The notes: generated from the sequence alone by a model not told the origin. 64,000 nucleotides of DNA from Pinguiococcus pyrenoidosus (GCA_019677205.1 JAAMXY010001026.1:1-64000), one strand, 5' to 3'. Shown: positions 53,392 to 64,000, numbered from the stretch's first letter. Made by a program: numbers and translations.

Positions 53392-55829
53392 ATGCGGGTG
53401 GACCTGAGTGGCAGCGCCGTGCTTGGCGCCGTGCTGCAGTACCTGGAAGCCGAGGGGCACTTCGGGGCCGCGCAGCTGCTGGAAGCGTCCTCGGGCGTGT
53501 CGCTGTGGAGGGACGCGTCGCGGGAGAGCTTGTTCTTGCGGACTCTGCTGCTGCAGGGGCGCTTCTCCGAGGCCCTGGAGCTTCTCAAGCCTCTGCAGGT
53601 GCATCTCCCAGACGACGAGGCCCAGGCCGTGGAGTTCGCCATGCGCCGCCAGGAGTTCTTGGAGACGTAAGTGCGCCAGGACGCGAAGATTCGCGGAGAC
53701 GGAGCGACAGCTTCACCCTCTTTCCTGCCCGCAGCCTCGAGAGCAGAGCGGCGCTGGAGGACGGCAGCTGCTTGCTGATGCAGCTGCAGCTTCTGGAGCC
53801 CTTGTGTGACGCTGCCACGTTTCAGTCGCTGTGCTACCTGCTCACGTTGCCCCGCTTGAGGAACCACGCGGAGCTCCGGGACTGGAGTCCCTCGCGGGGT
53901 CGCCACGAGCTGTTTCTCGAGGTCTGGCCCAAGCTCTGCCACATCCTGGAACCTCGGCCGCAGGCCGGCAAGGTCGGCTTCGGTGGCGGCTTCGCCGATC
54001 TCCAGCACCTCTGTGCAATGGCCGTCGAGCTCCAGCATTTGCGCAAGCGGTTCCCCGACACGCTGCCGGCGCTGGGACCGGAGACGGTGCGGTCTGCTTT
54101 GCTGTGCTCCGAGTTTGATCCGGGCGCAGAGATCGACCTGGCGGACTGCGAGTCGCCAGCGACCGAGAACGCTGATGTGGGAAAACGTAGCACAAGCTTG
54201 TCGCCGGATGGTAAACGGCTGCGGGCGTCGAGTCCGGGGAGCGCGGCGCCGAAAGCACAGGCTGCGAACAGCCCATCGCCTGCCAAGGCGAAGCTATCCA
54301 GCTTCGCATTCCAAGGGGATGCGCAGGGACCCGGGAACCAGGGGATCCGTGGTGAGAATCTTGAAGAGATTCAGCGATCCGTGCAGCAGCTGGCCAGCAG
54401 CCTGCAGGAAGTCCTTCGGAACTCGTCAAAGACACTTCCCGAAGCCGGTAAGGCGTCGTTCGAAGTCTTGGTGCGCTCGGCGGATCCCGTTCGCAAGCCC
54501 GTGGCATGGGAAATACCAAAGGCACTTGAAGCAATCCCCTCGGAACCGCGTGTGAGAGGCGGAGCAGTTCCATTCGGCGCAAGGTCCGCTGGCGAGCAAT
54601 CTGGCGTACTGGACGCACCTAGGTCCTCGATGGAGAGCCTTGAAGGCAAGAGCATTGATGAGATGAGCATTAGCGCCGCCGACATCTTCCGCGAGGACAG
54701 TATGCAAGCCATCCGATGCGTGGAGGTGTCTCCGTGCGGAAGCTATTTCGCAGTCGGCTCGAGCTCGAAGCATCTGCGAATCTGTCACATCACGGAGGCT
54801 GCGAGGCGGGAAGCTGATCGCCTGGAGCTTGCCTGGGAAGGCACGAGTATGCGCGGGGCGGATGAGCACATTTCCCTGGGAGGCCTGCATTGCCCGATCG
54901 TCTGTGAAAGGCAAGATCTGCACCGCGGGTCCATCTACGACGTCAGCTGGCACCCAGGGCTTCCGCTGCTGGCGACGTGCAGCAACGATAAAAGCGTCAA
55001 GGTGCTCAAGTTCGCCAACGACGACGCAGCAGATGAGGTGCGATGGCAGTACTGTAGCGAAGGGGACGACTTGGTCCTGGAGGGCCACTCGGGGACAGTG
55101 CGAACCGTCAGATGGCTGCACAGCATGGAGGTCGACGAGCGCACGGCGGCGGAGCCTTCGGCAAGCTCCGCCTACATTGCAAGCGGTGGAGCTGGGGACT
55201 GCGCCGTAAGAATCTGGGATGCGGGGGCGGGGCGGCTTTCGAGAATTCTACAGTACCATGAGAACGCGGTGACGGGACTTGAGCCGGTTCACTGCCCGAC
55301 CATCCTGGCAAGTACGAGTCTTGATGGGACGGCAGTCCTCTGGGATCTGCGCCAGAGCGAGCCAATCCGAGTCCTTCGGCATGGGGCGACCGACGCTGTT
55401 CATGGCGTGACTTCCTTCGCGTGCGGACCTGAGGACACGCTTCCGAGGTTGGTCACGTGCACGCAAGCCGGCGTGCTGAACTTCTGGGACACGGCAAAGG
55501 GCACTCTCTTGGACACCCAGTCGATGCACACGGGAGAATCCCGATCGGTGGCGGTCTTCCCGCGAACCGGTCCAGAGGCTCGCCGCGGCAGCAAGCTGTT
55601 GCTATCCGCGGGCTTCGAGGGTCGCATTGGCTTGTGCAAGCTGGCAGGCGGCACCGTGAGGCCTTCTCTGGAGACGTGCAGGCACATCGTGTCGCAGTCA
55701 TCGGGGCGGACGTTGCAAGTGAAATGGATACCGCAGGCTAGATTGGCCCCGAGCAGGAGGAAGAGCTCGATAGGAAGTTTTCTGAGCTGTGGAACCGACG
55801 GCATCGTCAGGATGTGGCGCATTTGGTGA
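53392..55829 (+). CDS. WDR47: WDR47/nemitin-like LisH-CTLH-WD40 protein
   Basis: Exons 53392-53666 and 53735-55829 (68-nt intron, gtaagt...ccgcag, phase 2); 789 aa. LisH motif VLGAVLQYLEAEGHFGAAQL (residues 8-28), CTLH with LRTLLLQGRFSEALELLKPL, then the WDR47-specific block LCYLLTLPRLRNHAELRDWS. A disordered middle (about 240-440) precedes seven WD40 repeats: VEVSPCGSYFAVGSSSKHLR, GSIYDVSWHPGLPLLATCSN, GGAGDCAVRIWDAG, ASTSLDGTAVLWDLRQ, CTQAGVLNFWDTAKG, SAGFEGRIGLCKL and CGTDGIVRMWRIW. The first repeats match WDR47 (AVGSSSKHLR, SNDKSVKVL). WDR47 is a microtubule-associated protein needed for the axonemal central pair and neuronal transport. The upstream open frame from 52971 is 5' UTR. Confidence 0.9.
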
Positions 55830-55926
55830 AACGTATAAAGTCAAAAGCAAAAGGCAAATTGGTATCTGCTGCCACGGTACACGCTTCTTCCATGCGCCAG
55901 GTCGATCATGTGGATGAGGAGCGCAC

Positions 55927-55992
55927 TCTGGCTTGGCTTGGCTTGGCTTGGCTTGGCTTGGCTCGGCTTGGCTTGGCTTGGCTTGGCTCGGC
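55927..55992. repeat. (CTTGG)n-type 5-bp repeat
   Basis: Twelve or so ggctt units, occasionally ggctc. Confidence 0.9.
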
Positions 55993-56059
55993 CTTGCTCT
56001 GCTTCGCGTTGCTCTGCTTCGCGTTGCTCTGCTTCGCGTTGCTCTGCTTCGCGTTGCTT
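55993..56059. repeat. 15-bp tandem repeat ctctgcttcgcgttg
   Basis: Four nearly perfect copies lie directly after the 5-bp repeat. Confidence 0.9.
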
Positions 56060-56218
56060 CCAAAAAGTGGAGGTCCTGATTGAGTGTATGCCACGCGCAA
56101 ACTGGCTCCTCGGAGAGACTACTTTTGACGTTGCGAACAGCTCTTTGCATCCACCATCACACAGCACAAAACGATGACTGACGTCCTCCATCCATTCTGC
56201 AGAAGAGCGGCGACGGTA

Positions 56219-57468
56219 TCATCCCCAAATGAACGCGTGCAGTGCGAAAAGCAGAAAGAGAATGCCTCCGACAATGGAGACGGTCTTCTCAGATATCCTG
56301 GCGGCTAGAATTCGTCCCCCCACGACCTGTCGAGCCACCCAGCAAGCCGAACCATGAGCCGACAACCTTCCCGAGACTCGATATCATCACTTTGGTGCCC
56401 TTACCGCCAAGCCCGTGCACAGGCCATGACCGATTACGCCGCCGGCGGTGACTCCCAAGGGATCTTTGGCTGAGGCCAACGCGATGGTCGCAATCTGGGA
56501 TCGATCGCCCCACTCAGCCAGGAACGTCAACGTGAAGCTCTGCGCGAAGATCTTCGACTGCTCGTCGAGCACGGACGCCTGCACAGCTGCTTTCTTCAGC
56601 TTCGCATCGTCCTCGGGATCGCGTAGGGACCCATCAGGACCCTGGTCCTTCTTGTGGATCAGCTCCTCTTCCACCTCCCGCAGCTCCTCCGAGGGACCTG
56701 AAGAGAGCTCCCGCGACTCGTACAGAAGCCGGACGCCAAAGTACAGGAACAGAATCGCCGACGCGAAGTGCGTGTACGCCCGCGGAAGCAGCGACGGAAG
56801 GGTGTATCCCACCTAGCAGCACGCTCATGAGCGATCAGCTTCATTCTGCGGCACGTCTTCGCCGAGCTTTGACCCAGCTTGTCTCACCATCGTGCTCAGG
56901 ACGGTCATCAAGGCCAGGGCCGAAAGGGCGCCGGCGAAGACGAGCATGCGACTGTGCTTCATCGCCAGGACGGCCGCGATGAAGAAGGTCTTGTCCCCCA
57001 ACTCGGTCACGATGATCATCGCCAGACTCTTGACAAAGGCGGGCACGAAGCCCAAGCCCACCACCTCCGGGATATGCTCCAACACGTCCTCGGCGACCTC
57101 TTCATGGGCTGCAAAACCCAAAAGATCAGCACCCGCCAGAAGCCCAAAGCGTACATCAACTACACTGCAGCATCGGAGGAGCCCTCGACACTCTCGCCTA
57201 AACCTCCACTGCGCCGACCGCTGCTCAGAAGTCCTAGTCACCGCTACGACCACGTACTCTCCTGGCCAGGCACCGCTTGCGGAGCCGCCTCGTCGGTCGC
57301 GAAGAGCGGACCAAGCGACTTTTGCGCGCCCAAAGCGAAGCCCTCCCACTCCTCCCACGAGATCTGTCCGCTTCCGTCCCTGTCCACCATCCGGAAGCCC
57401 GTCTGACTGCCGCCCACCGCGCTGAGCGCGACGAGCGGCCACAGCAGCGCGGCGCGGACGCTTCGCAT
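56219..57468 (-). CDS. GDT1/TMEM165 (UPF0016) cation transporter with N-terminal EF-hand
   Basis: Exons 57468-57258, 57108-56855, 56812-56405, 56326-56219 (introns 149, 42 and 78 nt); 326 aa, all in phase. Residues 1-20 form a signal peptide (RSVRAALLWPLVALSAVGG). Residues about 27-45 hold a canonical EF-hand loop DRDGSGQISWEE. The two hallmark UPF0016 motifs E-x-G-D-(K/R)-(S/T) are TELGDKTFF and AEWGDRSQIA. They lie in two three-helix bundles separated by a charged loop, and the last helix ends LFALHAFIWG. GDT1/TMEM165/PAM71 proteins exchange Ca2+ or Mn2+ for H+ in the Golgi or plastid. The 42-nt intron is unusually short, but its removal is required for the second bundle. EF-hand fusion to this family is unusual. 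Confidence 0.85.
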
Positions 57469-57908
57469 GGTCCAAAAAGCGGCGCGCGGCGCGAGCGGCC
57501 CCCTACTGTACAGCGCAAGAGGCGCGCCCCGTCCTGCTGTGACAGGTGGAAGCCGTCCGGGCCGCAGACTGTGACAGATGGATCCGGACCCGAGACAGAC
57601 TTCGAGTTCGAGCTTTGGACAGAGTACGAAACTGGGGTACCTGTACTCGAGTAGGAGGAGCCAGATACCTCACAAAGTACAGTACCCATTGGCCGACCGG
57701 ACCGCAGGAGTCCGGGATCTGGTCCGGAATCGGACCCTGGTCCGGAGCTTCGCCCAACGACTCTGGACTCTTCGCCGCCGGACTTTGGGCCTCCCCGCGC
57801 CTGTGGCGCAGTCGCGAGATCGTGGCGGTCTCCTCAGACCGCAGAGGCTCCTCGCCGGAGGGAAGACTTGCTGCAAGAAGGGCACGGGAGTGCTTTCCGG
57901 GCGCCAGC
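57469..57908. promoter_or_regulatory. Divergent region, GDT1-like / large LRR protein
   Basis: 440 bp. Imperfect ggtccgga/tccggaccc inverted motifs recur at 57575-57595 and 57710-57745. The upstream open frame of the LRR gene crosses it without an ATG, so it is treated as 5' UTR and promoter. Confidence 0.4.
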
Positions 57909-58799
57909 ATGGAGGAGCCATTGCTCTTGAGCAGGAACCCGTGGGTGCGGACGGTGGCCTTTGCCAATGCTGGCCGGCGACTGCGCCGCCTGGGCCCCAG
58001 AAGGAGGCAAGCCAAGGCGGTGAGCAAGGAGCAGCCGATTCCGGCGGAGAAACTGAGCATCGTCGCCAGTGAAAGAGTGGTGCCTGAAGACCAGGTCAAG
58101 CTGCCCAGCATTCTCGAGGGCGACGATGACCTCTCCGCCTCCTCTCTGGTGCATCTGGAGCTTCCCCTCCCAGGCAGCGTCATTGTGGAAGTGTGCAGCA
58201 ATGATTTTGAGGTGCGAAGGGTGCTGATCGCGAACGGAAAATTCTTCTCGCTGTGCGCAAAGACGGTTGTATTTCATCACGGGCCCAGCGCGGCAGGGCC
58301 GTGGAAGTATGCGTCTCCACACGTGACGCTTCCTCCCGTGGACATGGCCACTGCCGAGACGCCCGTGACGTGCAGGTCTCGGTTCCTTCGCATAGACATC
58401 GTGGCCAACTTCGGCCACACGCGCGTGGTACGCCTGCCGCGATTCCGCCTCCTCGGCGTCCGCACGGAGCCGGCGCACCTGCGCCACCAGACCTCCACCT
58501 GGCGAAAGGACCTCGTGCCCGTAAATCGCCAGACGCAGCAGCATGCGACCGACTTTGACTACTTCTACCAGCGCGTCAAGGAGCTGAGTCCCTGCCGAGA
58601 CCCTCATTGGCGAAGGAGCCGAGATCTGACCGCCGATGTGCCGCAGAACCTTGACGAGACTCTGAGCGAGCTGCCGGAGAGCCTTGACGAAAGCCTAACT
58701 ACCGAAGCCGACGAAGAGGACGAAGAGGACGAAGAAGACGATGAAGACGATGAAGACCATGACGATGAAGACGATGAAGACGATGAAGACCGCCATCAC

Positions 58800-58845
<46 letters not shown>

Positions 58846-61800
58846 GGCGGCGGCGGCGGCGGCGGCGGGAAGTCTCGTCGCTGGAGGCCTACAGGAGCCC
58901 CCGAAGTCGCTACATCAAAGGCTGCTACGACAGGACGATCTTGCCGGTGACGCTGGGCTTCCTTCATCAGCATCGCTACAACCGAGAGCTCAACCTGAAT
59001 CGCTTCCTCATCGGCGATCGCGTGGCGGAAAGCATCGCCGCTGGGGGGCTCTGCATGGACGCCGTCAGAGCCCTGGTCTCCGTCAGCATGTCGGAGAATC
59101 GCCTCTCCGACGTCGCCGCGGCGACACTTCTGGATGCATTGCTGCCGAGCGCTGAGAACCTCGAGGAGCTGGACCTGTCGTCGAACAGCTGCGGGCGGGA
59201 GTCCCTGCGAGCGCTCGCGAGGGGCCTCGAGAAGACCAAGATTCTCTCCAAGCTCGACCTCGCGCAGAACAGACTAGGCCGCGCCAACCTCATCCCCTTC
59301 GCGGCGGCCGTCTGTGAGATGAAGGGCCTCAGGTGGCTCAGCTTGGCCGACAACCAACTGGAGCATCTCCACCACGGCGAAGCCATCAGTACGATCATCG
59401 CCAAGTCGTCGAGCCTCTGGAGCCTAGACGTCTCCTCCAACGCCCTGGGAGACGCCGTCGGTGTCATCGGCGAAGCCCTCGAGAGCAACAAGGCCCTCGA
59501 GACCCTGGATATCTCGTACAATCGTCTTCAGACTCGGGTCGGCGCCGAGCTCCCCCTGGACGCGTCCAGCAGCTCCTGGCTCGTGTTTTGTGAGGGCGTC
59601 GCGGAGTGCGCGAGCCTGACCCACTTGGACATCTCGCACAATTACCTGAGCGCCGAAGCCTGCGTCGCTCTCGGAGACGCGCTGAAGCAGAATCACACGT
59701 TGGTTGGCCTTCACGCTTTTGGGAACTACTGCAGCGTCACCGCCCTGGGATGCATCGTGCCCAAGATCTACCTCCATCGCGGGTACTACGTCGGCGGCAT
59801 CGCGTTGCCGCCGGCGCACGTGGTGCGACGCGCCATGATCTGCAACTACCCCAGCAACAAGGGGCGCAACCAAGGTGGCGACTGCCCACTGTGTGCCGGC
59901 TTTGTAGAGCACCAGTTCGAGTTTGGCGGCTTCGGCTGCGAGCGGAGGCTGTCACAAGTGTGTCTGCACCTTGACATCGACGAGTACGACCCCTTCCCGA
60001 TGGTGCTGCTCCCGGACGGACGCTTCGCGGCCAAGCGACTGGCGCCGCCCGGCCTGCGAGCCTACTGCTTCTCGGGCATCGGCGAAGACGGCCAGGTGGT
60101 GGTGCTGACCGCGCAGGACCAGAAGACCTATGATGTGGAGGACGCCAAGCCTTACTTCAACTTTGACGACCCGGTGGAGATGCAGGTCAAGCTGCATCCC
60201 TTGCCCGACGACTCCAAGCCCAAGGACGACGCTGGCCAAGACGGGACCAGGGAGGAAGACGGCGTTGACCCGCCTTCCGACGACGCGGACAGCGTGATGA
60301 GCGAGGAGCAGCAGAATGCCGTGGCCGTGGAGAAGACGCAGGCTGATGCCAATGCCATTCTGAACAAGCTTAATCCGCTGCGCGAGTCCAGAAGGCTCGT
60401 CAGGCTACCGAAGGAAATGAACGTGATTCACATCAGCAACGCCGGCGTCGAAGTCAGCGGCGGTCCGTATGTCGTGCGACCCGACATGGACGTCCTGATG
60501 TCCCTGAACCGCGGCGAGGGCGTGCCCAAGCGCGAGGACGACAAGGCAAGCTGGCAGCTCAGCAAGTCGGTGTTCAACGGGCGCAAGCGCGAGAGCGATC
60601 CTCGCGCGTTCCTGCACTCAGCAAAGTTCCTACACAAGGCGTTCGTGTGCGATTGCCGCAACATGCACCAGGCCTTCCTGAACTGGGAACCGCGCGACTT
60701 CCCCCGCGGCTTCACTTCCAGAGACCTCGAGAGCGCCTTCGAGAGCGCTTTCGAGGCGGCCAGCATCGTGTTCAGCCACTTCCTCATCTACTCGGAGAAG
60801 AACGGACAGCTGGGTCTCGACGGCGTGCAACGCCTGGAGAAGGTGTGCAACTTCTCCGCGGTTGGCTCCCACCGCCTCGAGGACGAGTTTCAGGAGGACA
60901 CGAGCGGCGATGACAGCTCAAAGAGCAGAGGGGCGTCCAAGGGGCCCCGGAGCGACGAGGCGCTGACGCTGAACTTCTATGCCGTGAACTTCGACCCGCG
61001 GCGCAGTGACGATCAGCTTCGGGTCGTCAAGAATCAGGCGGACGCGCTCACCCGCTACGAGTTCATGGAGCTGCTGATGCGCTTCGCGGTGGAAGACTTC
61101 GACGCGCTCAACACTTCCGGCCAGAACCCCACCATCAAGAAGTGTGTCGAAGGCATTGCCGATCGCCTCCACCGCGCGAAGCGTATGGTCCACTCGGCGG
61201 ATGCCTACCGTCGCCTTCGCGTGTACACGCCGGACGTGGACTCGGTCCTCCGCCACTACCGCCAGGATCTCTTCAAGGTGTTCCAGGCGTCCTGCGAGTC
61301 TGGCAAGAAGGAGCTGCGGAATCGCGACATGATGTCTCAGACCATGTGGCTCAGCTTCGTGTTCAGCTTTGGCCTGCACCGGCTGGACAAGAGCTTCAGG
61401 AGGGAGCGCCGCGCCGCCGAAGAGGCCGCGCAGATGAGTATGCCGCTGATGCTGACGCGGCGCGACGCGCGAGCCTGCTTCTTCCACAGCAAGATGCTCT
61501 ACGCACAGGAGCTCCACACCCTCATGGTGAAGCACCTCAGCTTCACCGACTTCCTCGAAGCACTGGTGCGATTGGCGGACATGAGAACCGGGGCATACAT
61601 CTACTTGCATCTCCCCAGCAGCTGCTCGTGCCCTTCGCTCTACGGAGACAGCGCGGGGAGCTGCCCGGCCTGTCAGAAGATGTATGAGTTCCTTACGGAT
61701 AATTTCCCAGAGCCGGCCCAGTCGCTCGCGCGCATGATTCGCGAGAACATATGCTCTATCCAGTCCAAAGCGGTCGCCACGGCGAAGACGCTCGATCGTA

Positions 61801-62423
61801 AGGGGGTGCAAGCGCCTCTCGCCGCCCTACGCCTCCTGGAGGCGCAGTGGAAGGAGGACGTTGTCGCCGATGCGAACGTGCAGGACACCAAGCCCGAGGC
61901 GCCAAGCATTCCTCTCAAAAAGAGGAAGTCGCTGCACAACTTCAAGCGATCCACATCGGCCGTGGCGCTGGTAAGCCAGCCCTTGGGATCTGGAAATCAC
62001 CAAGAAGGCCGCGGGGAAGACGCGGAAAAGCAGGCGGAAAAGCATGCGGAAGACGCGGAAGAGGGCGACGATGACGAGGATGATGGCGACGAAGAACAGG
62101 TGCAAGTCATTCTAGCCGACGAAGCTGACGCCCTTGCTGGCCAGTCCCGAAGCCCAAGCATCTCTGAAAGGGAATCGGGCGTAGAAGCAGACGCCATGGA
62201 TACGCAGCGAAGAGCTCTGGAATTGCTTCCAGGGGTCAACCCTGGAGACCCCGGAGCTATGGGGATAGGCCTTGGCTCAGCCTTTTCCGACTTTGGGACC
62301 CTTAACGACGAAGCAAGTCGCAACGGTGTTTCTCCCGACCGCAACGACGACCCATTTGGTGACATTCCTCTGGTCGAGGAGGAAGGCTTCGAAGGTGACG
62401 ATGACGATGACGCCGTTGCTTAG
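57909..62423 (+). CDS. Large leucine-rich repeat protein (1504 aa) with acidic and poly-Gln tracts
   Basis: Single exon from the first ATG at 57909. Residues about 85-190 look like a beta-sandwich with SRFLRIDIVANFG and RLPRFRLLGVR (galactose-binding-like; tentative). Residues about 265-320 hold an Asp/Glu run, a His-Gln run and a poly-Arg run, all from trinucleotide repeats. Residues about 375-610 contain roughly eight ribonuclease-inhibitor-type LRRs (NLEELDLSSNSCGRESLRAL, LRWLSLADNQLE, LETLDISYNRLQ). After this come a Cys-containing segment with CPLCAGFVEHQFEFGGFG, a helical module with SKSVFNGRKRESD and NMHQAFLNWEPRDFP, and an acidic, disordered C-terminus ending in an Asp run. No signal peptide. 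The LRR plus helical layout is common among protist flagellar and cytoskeletal proteins; the function is unknown. Confidence 0.8.
58703..58870 (+). repeat. Adjacent GAC/GAA, CAG and CGG trinucleotide tracts (coding)
   Basis: Gac-gaa-gac acidic repeats (58708-58790), cac-cac-cag-cag (poly-His/Gln, 58793-58842) and cgg-cgg (poly-Arg, 58846-58870) sit side by side in one exon. Confidence 0.95.
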
Positions 62424-62511
62424 AATCACGACGACGAAGACGACGACGACAACGACGAAAGTTGTTGTTTGCTGAGGAATCCGCCAATCAAGCTTTTCCC
62501 TCACATGCGAG

Positions 62512-63772
62512 TCAAGTTGCCCAGTCGGGCCTCGGGACTTCAAAGGCCCAGTCCTCGCACGAATACTTCCAGGCATGGAGCCAGATGCCTCCGCTTCTCA
62601 CGCCTCGATGATCAGTTCCAAAAGGAGCGTCCTCTGGATCCAGATCTGGCGAGGAGGATGTCTCAGCCGAATGCGCATCGGATCCGGTCGCCTTCGTTTC
62701 CTGGCAGGCTTGCCAGAGCTCTATGGCAGCACGCTCAAGATCGTTGCTCAGCCCGTCTGCACCCACGCCTTGCAGCCCCCGCTTCGAACGCGGATCGCCC
62801 CGCGCTATCGGTGAAGCCTGCTTCTCCTCTCCATCCTTGCGCTCCACTTGCTGCTCCACTTGCGGCTCCCCTTGCGGCTCCACTTGCGGCTTCCCTTGCG
62901 GCTCCACTTGCGGCTCCACTTGCGGCTTCACTTGCGGCTCCCCTCCATCGTTCTCGAGACTGGGAAACGGGTAATCACCGACATCAACCAGGTCTTCGAT
63001 CCTCACAGTGTCGTGCTGAGGAGCTGTGAGATCTTCTGAGGGCGCTTTGCGACCATCAGGAAGGCCAAACGAGGTGCTTCCGCCGTAGCACGGATCATTG
63101 GCGATGGGATGACCTACGCACAAAGTGGACTCGTCAAACTTTTACGCTTTGGTGCACGTAGAGACCTCCTTCCAACGTACCAAGATGCTGGCAGTGCAGG
63201 CGAATCTGATGCGTTCTCCCCGTAAGGGGTCGCACTTCCACCACGGTGCTCTCGCCGTTGCCGGAGAGCTTCCTCAGCAGAGTCGTCGCGTCCTTCGCGT
63301 CCTTCGCACCGGCCACCGCAACCTCCCAGATGCCATCCTTGGGGCTTTGGCAGCGGAGTGGGGCGCTCACTTGAAGCCAGGTTTCTCCGTCTCTGACGAC
63401 CTCCTCAGCCCTGGAGGCGGCCTCCGCGGAGGGGAAGTCGCCTCGCACCCTTGCCAGATAGCGCTTGTCGCACTCCCTGCCTCGAATTTGCTTGGCCACC
63501 TCGGCAGCGCGCTTGGAATCCATCGCGAAGACCACGAGCCCCGTCGTGAGGCGGTCGAGGCGGTGGCACAGGTGTATCTTGGTGTTCAACCGCTGCTCCA
63601 ACATCACTTTCAGCGAGTTCATGTGATAGCCGCCGCAAGCGTGAACGGGAAGAGGAGCCGGCTTGCTCACGCAGGCCAGTGACCCTTGTACGCCGCACAC
63701 GCGGATCCTCTCCGCGGACACTGGTGGCTCATGCCGATGCATCATGTGACTGAGGCGATCGTGTTCCTACGG

Positions 63773-63810
<38 letters not shown>

Positions 63811-64000
63811 GAAGAAGGAGATGATCAGCATTTCTTGTGGCTGAACTCTCTCTCTGTCTCCAAACTCTCTCTTTCTCTACCCTATTTGCACTGCTACCTG
63901 AAATGGTCGTTCAGGCGCAACCTTCTCGCCATTGATGCGGATCAGCCCGCTTGAGAGGGCCCTCTCGAAGTAGTCCGGCGCCTTCCCGCGGCCGAACTCG
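62512..64000 (-). CDS. RluA-family pseudouridine synthase (RPUSD/Pus9-like), 5' end outside window
   Basis: Exons visible: 64000(edge)-63898, 63766-63181, 63113-62512, with introns of 131 and 67 nt. The frame at the edge reads PDYFERALSSGLIRINGEKV, an S4-like RNA-binding segment. HRHEPPV, the catalytic motif HLCHRLDRLTTGLVV (Asp nucleophile), RPLTGRTHQIRLHCQHLG and HPIANDPCYGG follow. These identify the RluA/RPUSD2/Pus8-9 group, which isomerises uridine in tRNA or rRNA. The C-terminal 190 residues are a tail with a QVEPQGEP repeat and no recognised domain. The first intron is largely a (TGT)n tract in the transcript. Confidence 0.9.
62834..62945. repeat. 15-bp coding repeat (ctccacttgcggctc) in the RluA tail
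   Basis: About seven units alternate cacttgcgg and cccttgcgg. They encode the Pro-Gln-Val-Glu / Pro-Gln-Gly-Glu tail on the minus strand. Confidence 0.9.
63772..63811. repeat. (AAC)n microsatellite within the RluA intron
   Basis: Thirteen or so aac units lie immediately upstream (in transcript sense) of the 3' splice site at 63767. The transcript reads (TGT)n and then ccgtag. Confidence 0.95.

Larger units (their letters stand above)
55830..56218. other. Convergent 3' region, WDR47-like / GDT1-like
   Basis: This 389-bp spacer is dominated by two adjacent simple repeats. Their lack of stop codons in several frames creates spurious open frames on both strands. Confidence 0.6.

Noticed and set aside
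55814-56177. Open frames on both strands rich in LGLAWLG or KPSQAKPSQ
   Set aside because: Translations of the 5-bp and 15-bp simple repeats in a convergent 3' region.
1-64000. CRISPR arrays, bacterial operons, insertion sequences, phage or viral genes
   Set aside because: None seen. Spliceosomal introns, plastid leaders and eukaryote-specific families throughout make a nuclear genome the only reasonable reading, and no transposase, reverse transcriptase or integrase motif was found.

Overview
This is a nuclear contig from a unicellular eukaryote, most likely a flagellated alga with a red-derived secondary plastid. Almost every gene is interrupted by short GT-AG introns (mostly 54-150 nt) whose removal restores known domains. 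Two products begin with a signal peptide followed by an A-F or S-F cleavage motif (ASAFAP-like), the plastid-import signature of stramenopiles, cryptophytes and haptophytes. A probable in-frame selenocysteine TGA fits a marine microalga. Homologues of SFI1, CEP131, WDR47 and soluble adenylyl cyclase argue for centrioles and cilia. I cannot name the species.

Layout: 0-3.3 kb, an LRR protein (-) and a JMJD6-like JmjC protein with an inserted EF-1B-type nucleotide-exchange domain (+). 3.3-8.5 kb, an SFI1-like centrin-binding protein (-) and a protease-less FtsH-type AAA protein (+). 8.5-12.5 kb, a ubiquitin-like/METTL21 methyltransferase (-) and a MEKHLA-UNC93 membrane protein (+). 12.8-20.9 kb, a C69 dipeptidase-like ectoenzyme (-) and a full-size ABCG/PDR protein (+). 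21-31.5 kb, a plastid coiled-coil protein (-), an unrecognised 536-aa protein (+), a FAIM-domain protein (-), a CEP131-like protein (+) and a PDZ-PUB protein (-). 31.9-39.7 kb, UBA3 (+), a CaMKK-like kinase (-), a plastid selenoprotein of the PRXL2 family (+), a ZC3HC1/NIPA-like protein (-) and an MDP-1-like phosphatase (+). 41-55.8 kb, five plus-strand genes: WS/DGAT acyltransferase, ADCY10-like cyclase, two tandem seven-membrane-segment paralogues and a WDR47-like protein. 56-64 kb, an EF-hand GDT1/TMEM165 transporter (-), a large LRR protein (+) and a RluA pseudouridine synthase cut by the window edge (-).

The first 18 genes alternate strand without exception, so nearly all sit in head-to-head pairs sharing an upstream region and tail-to-tail pairs with short gaps. 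There is no operon logic. Recurrent themes are cilia and centrosome, ubiquitin-like pathways (UBA3, PUB, UBL, ZC3HC1), translation and RNA modification (JmjC-EF1B, RluA), and unusual domain fusions. The most noteworthy items are the JmjC/EF-1B domain-in-domain protein, the spliced selenoprotein, and the MEKHLA-UNC93, UBL-methyltransferase and EF-hand-GDT1 fusions. Exon borders were worked out by eye from reading frame, GT-AG signals and family motifs and need transcript support.
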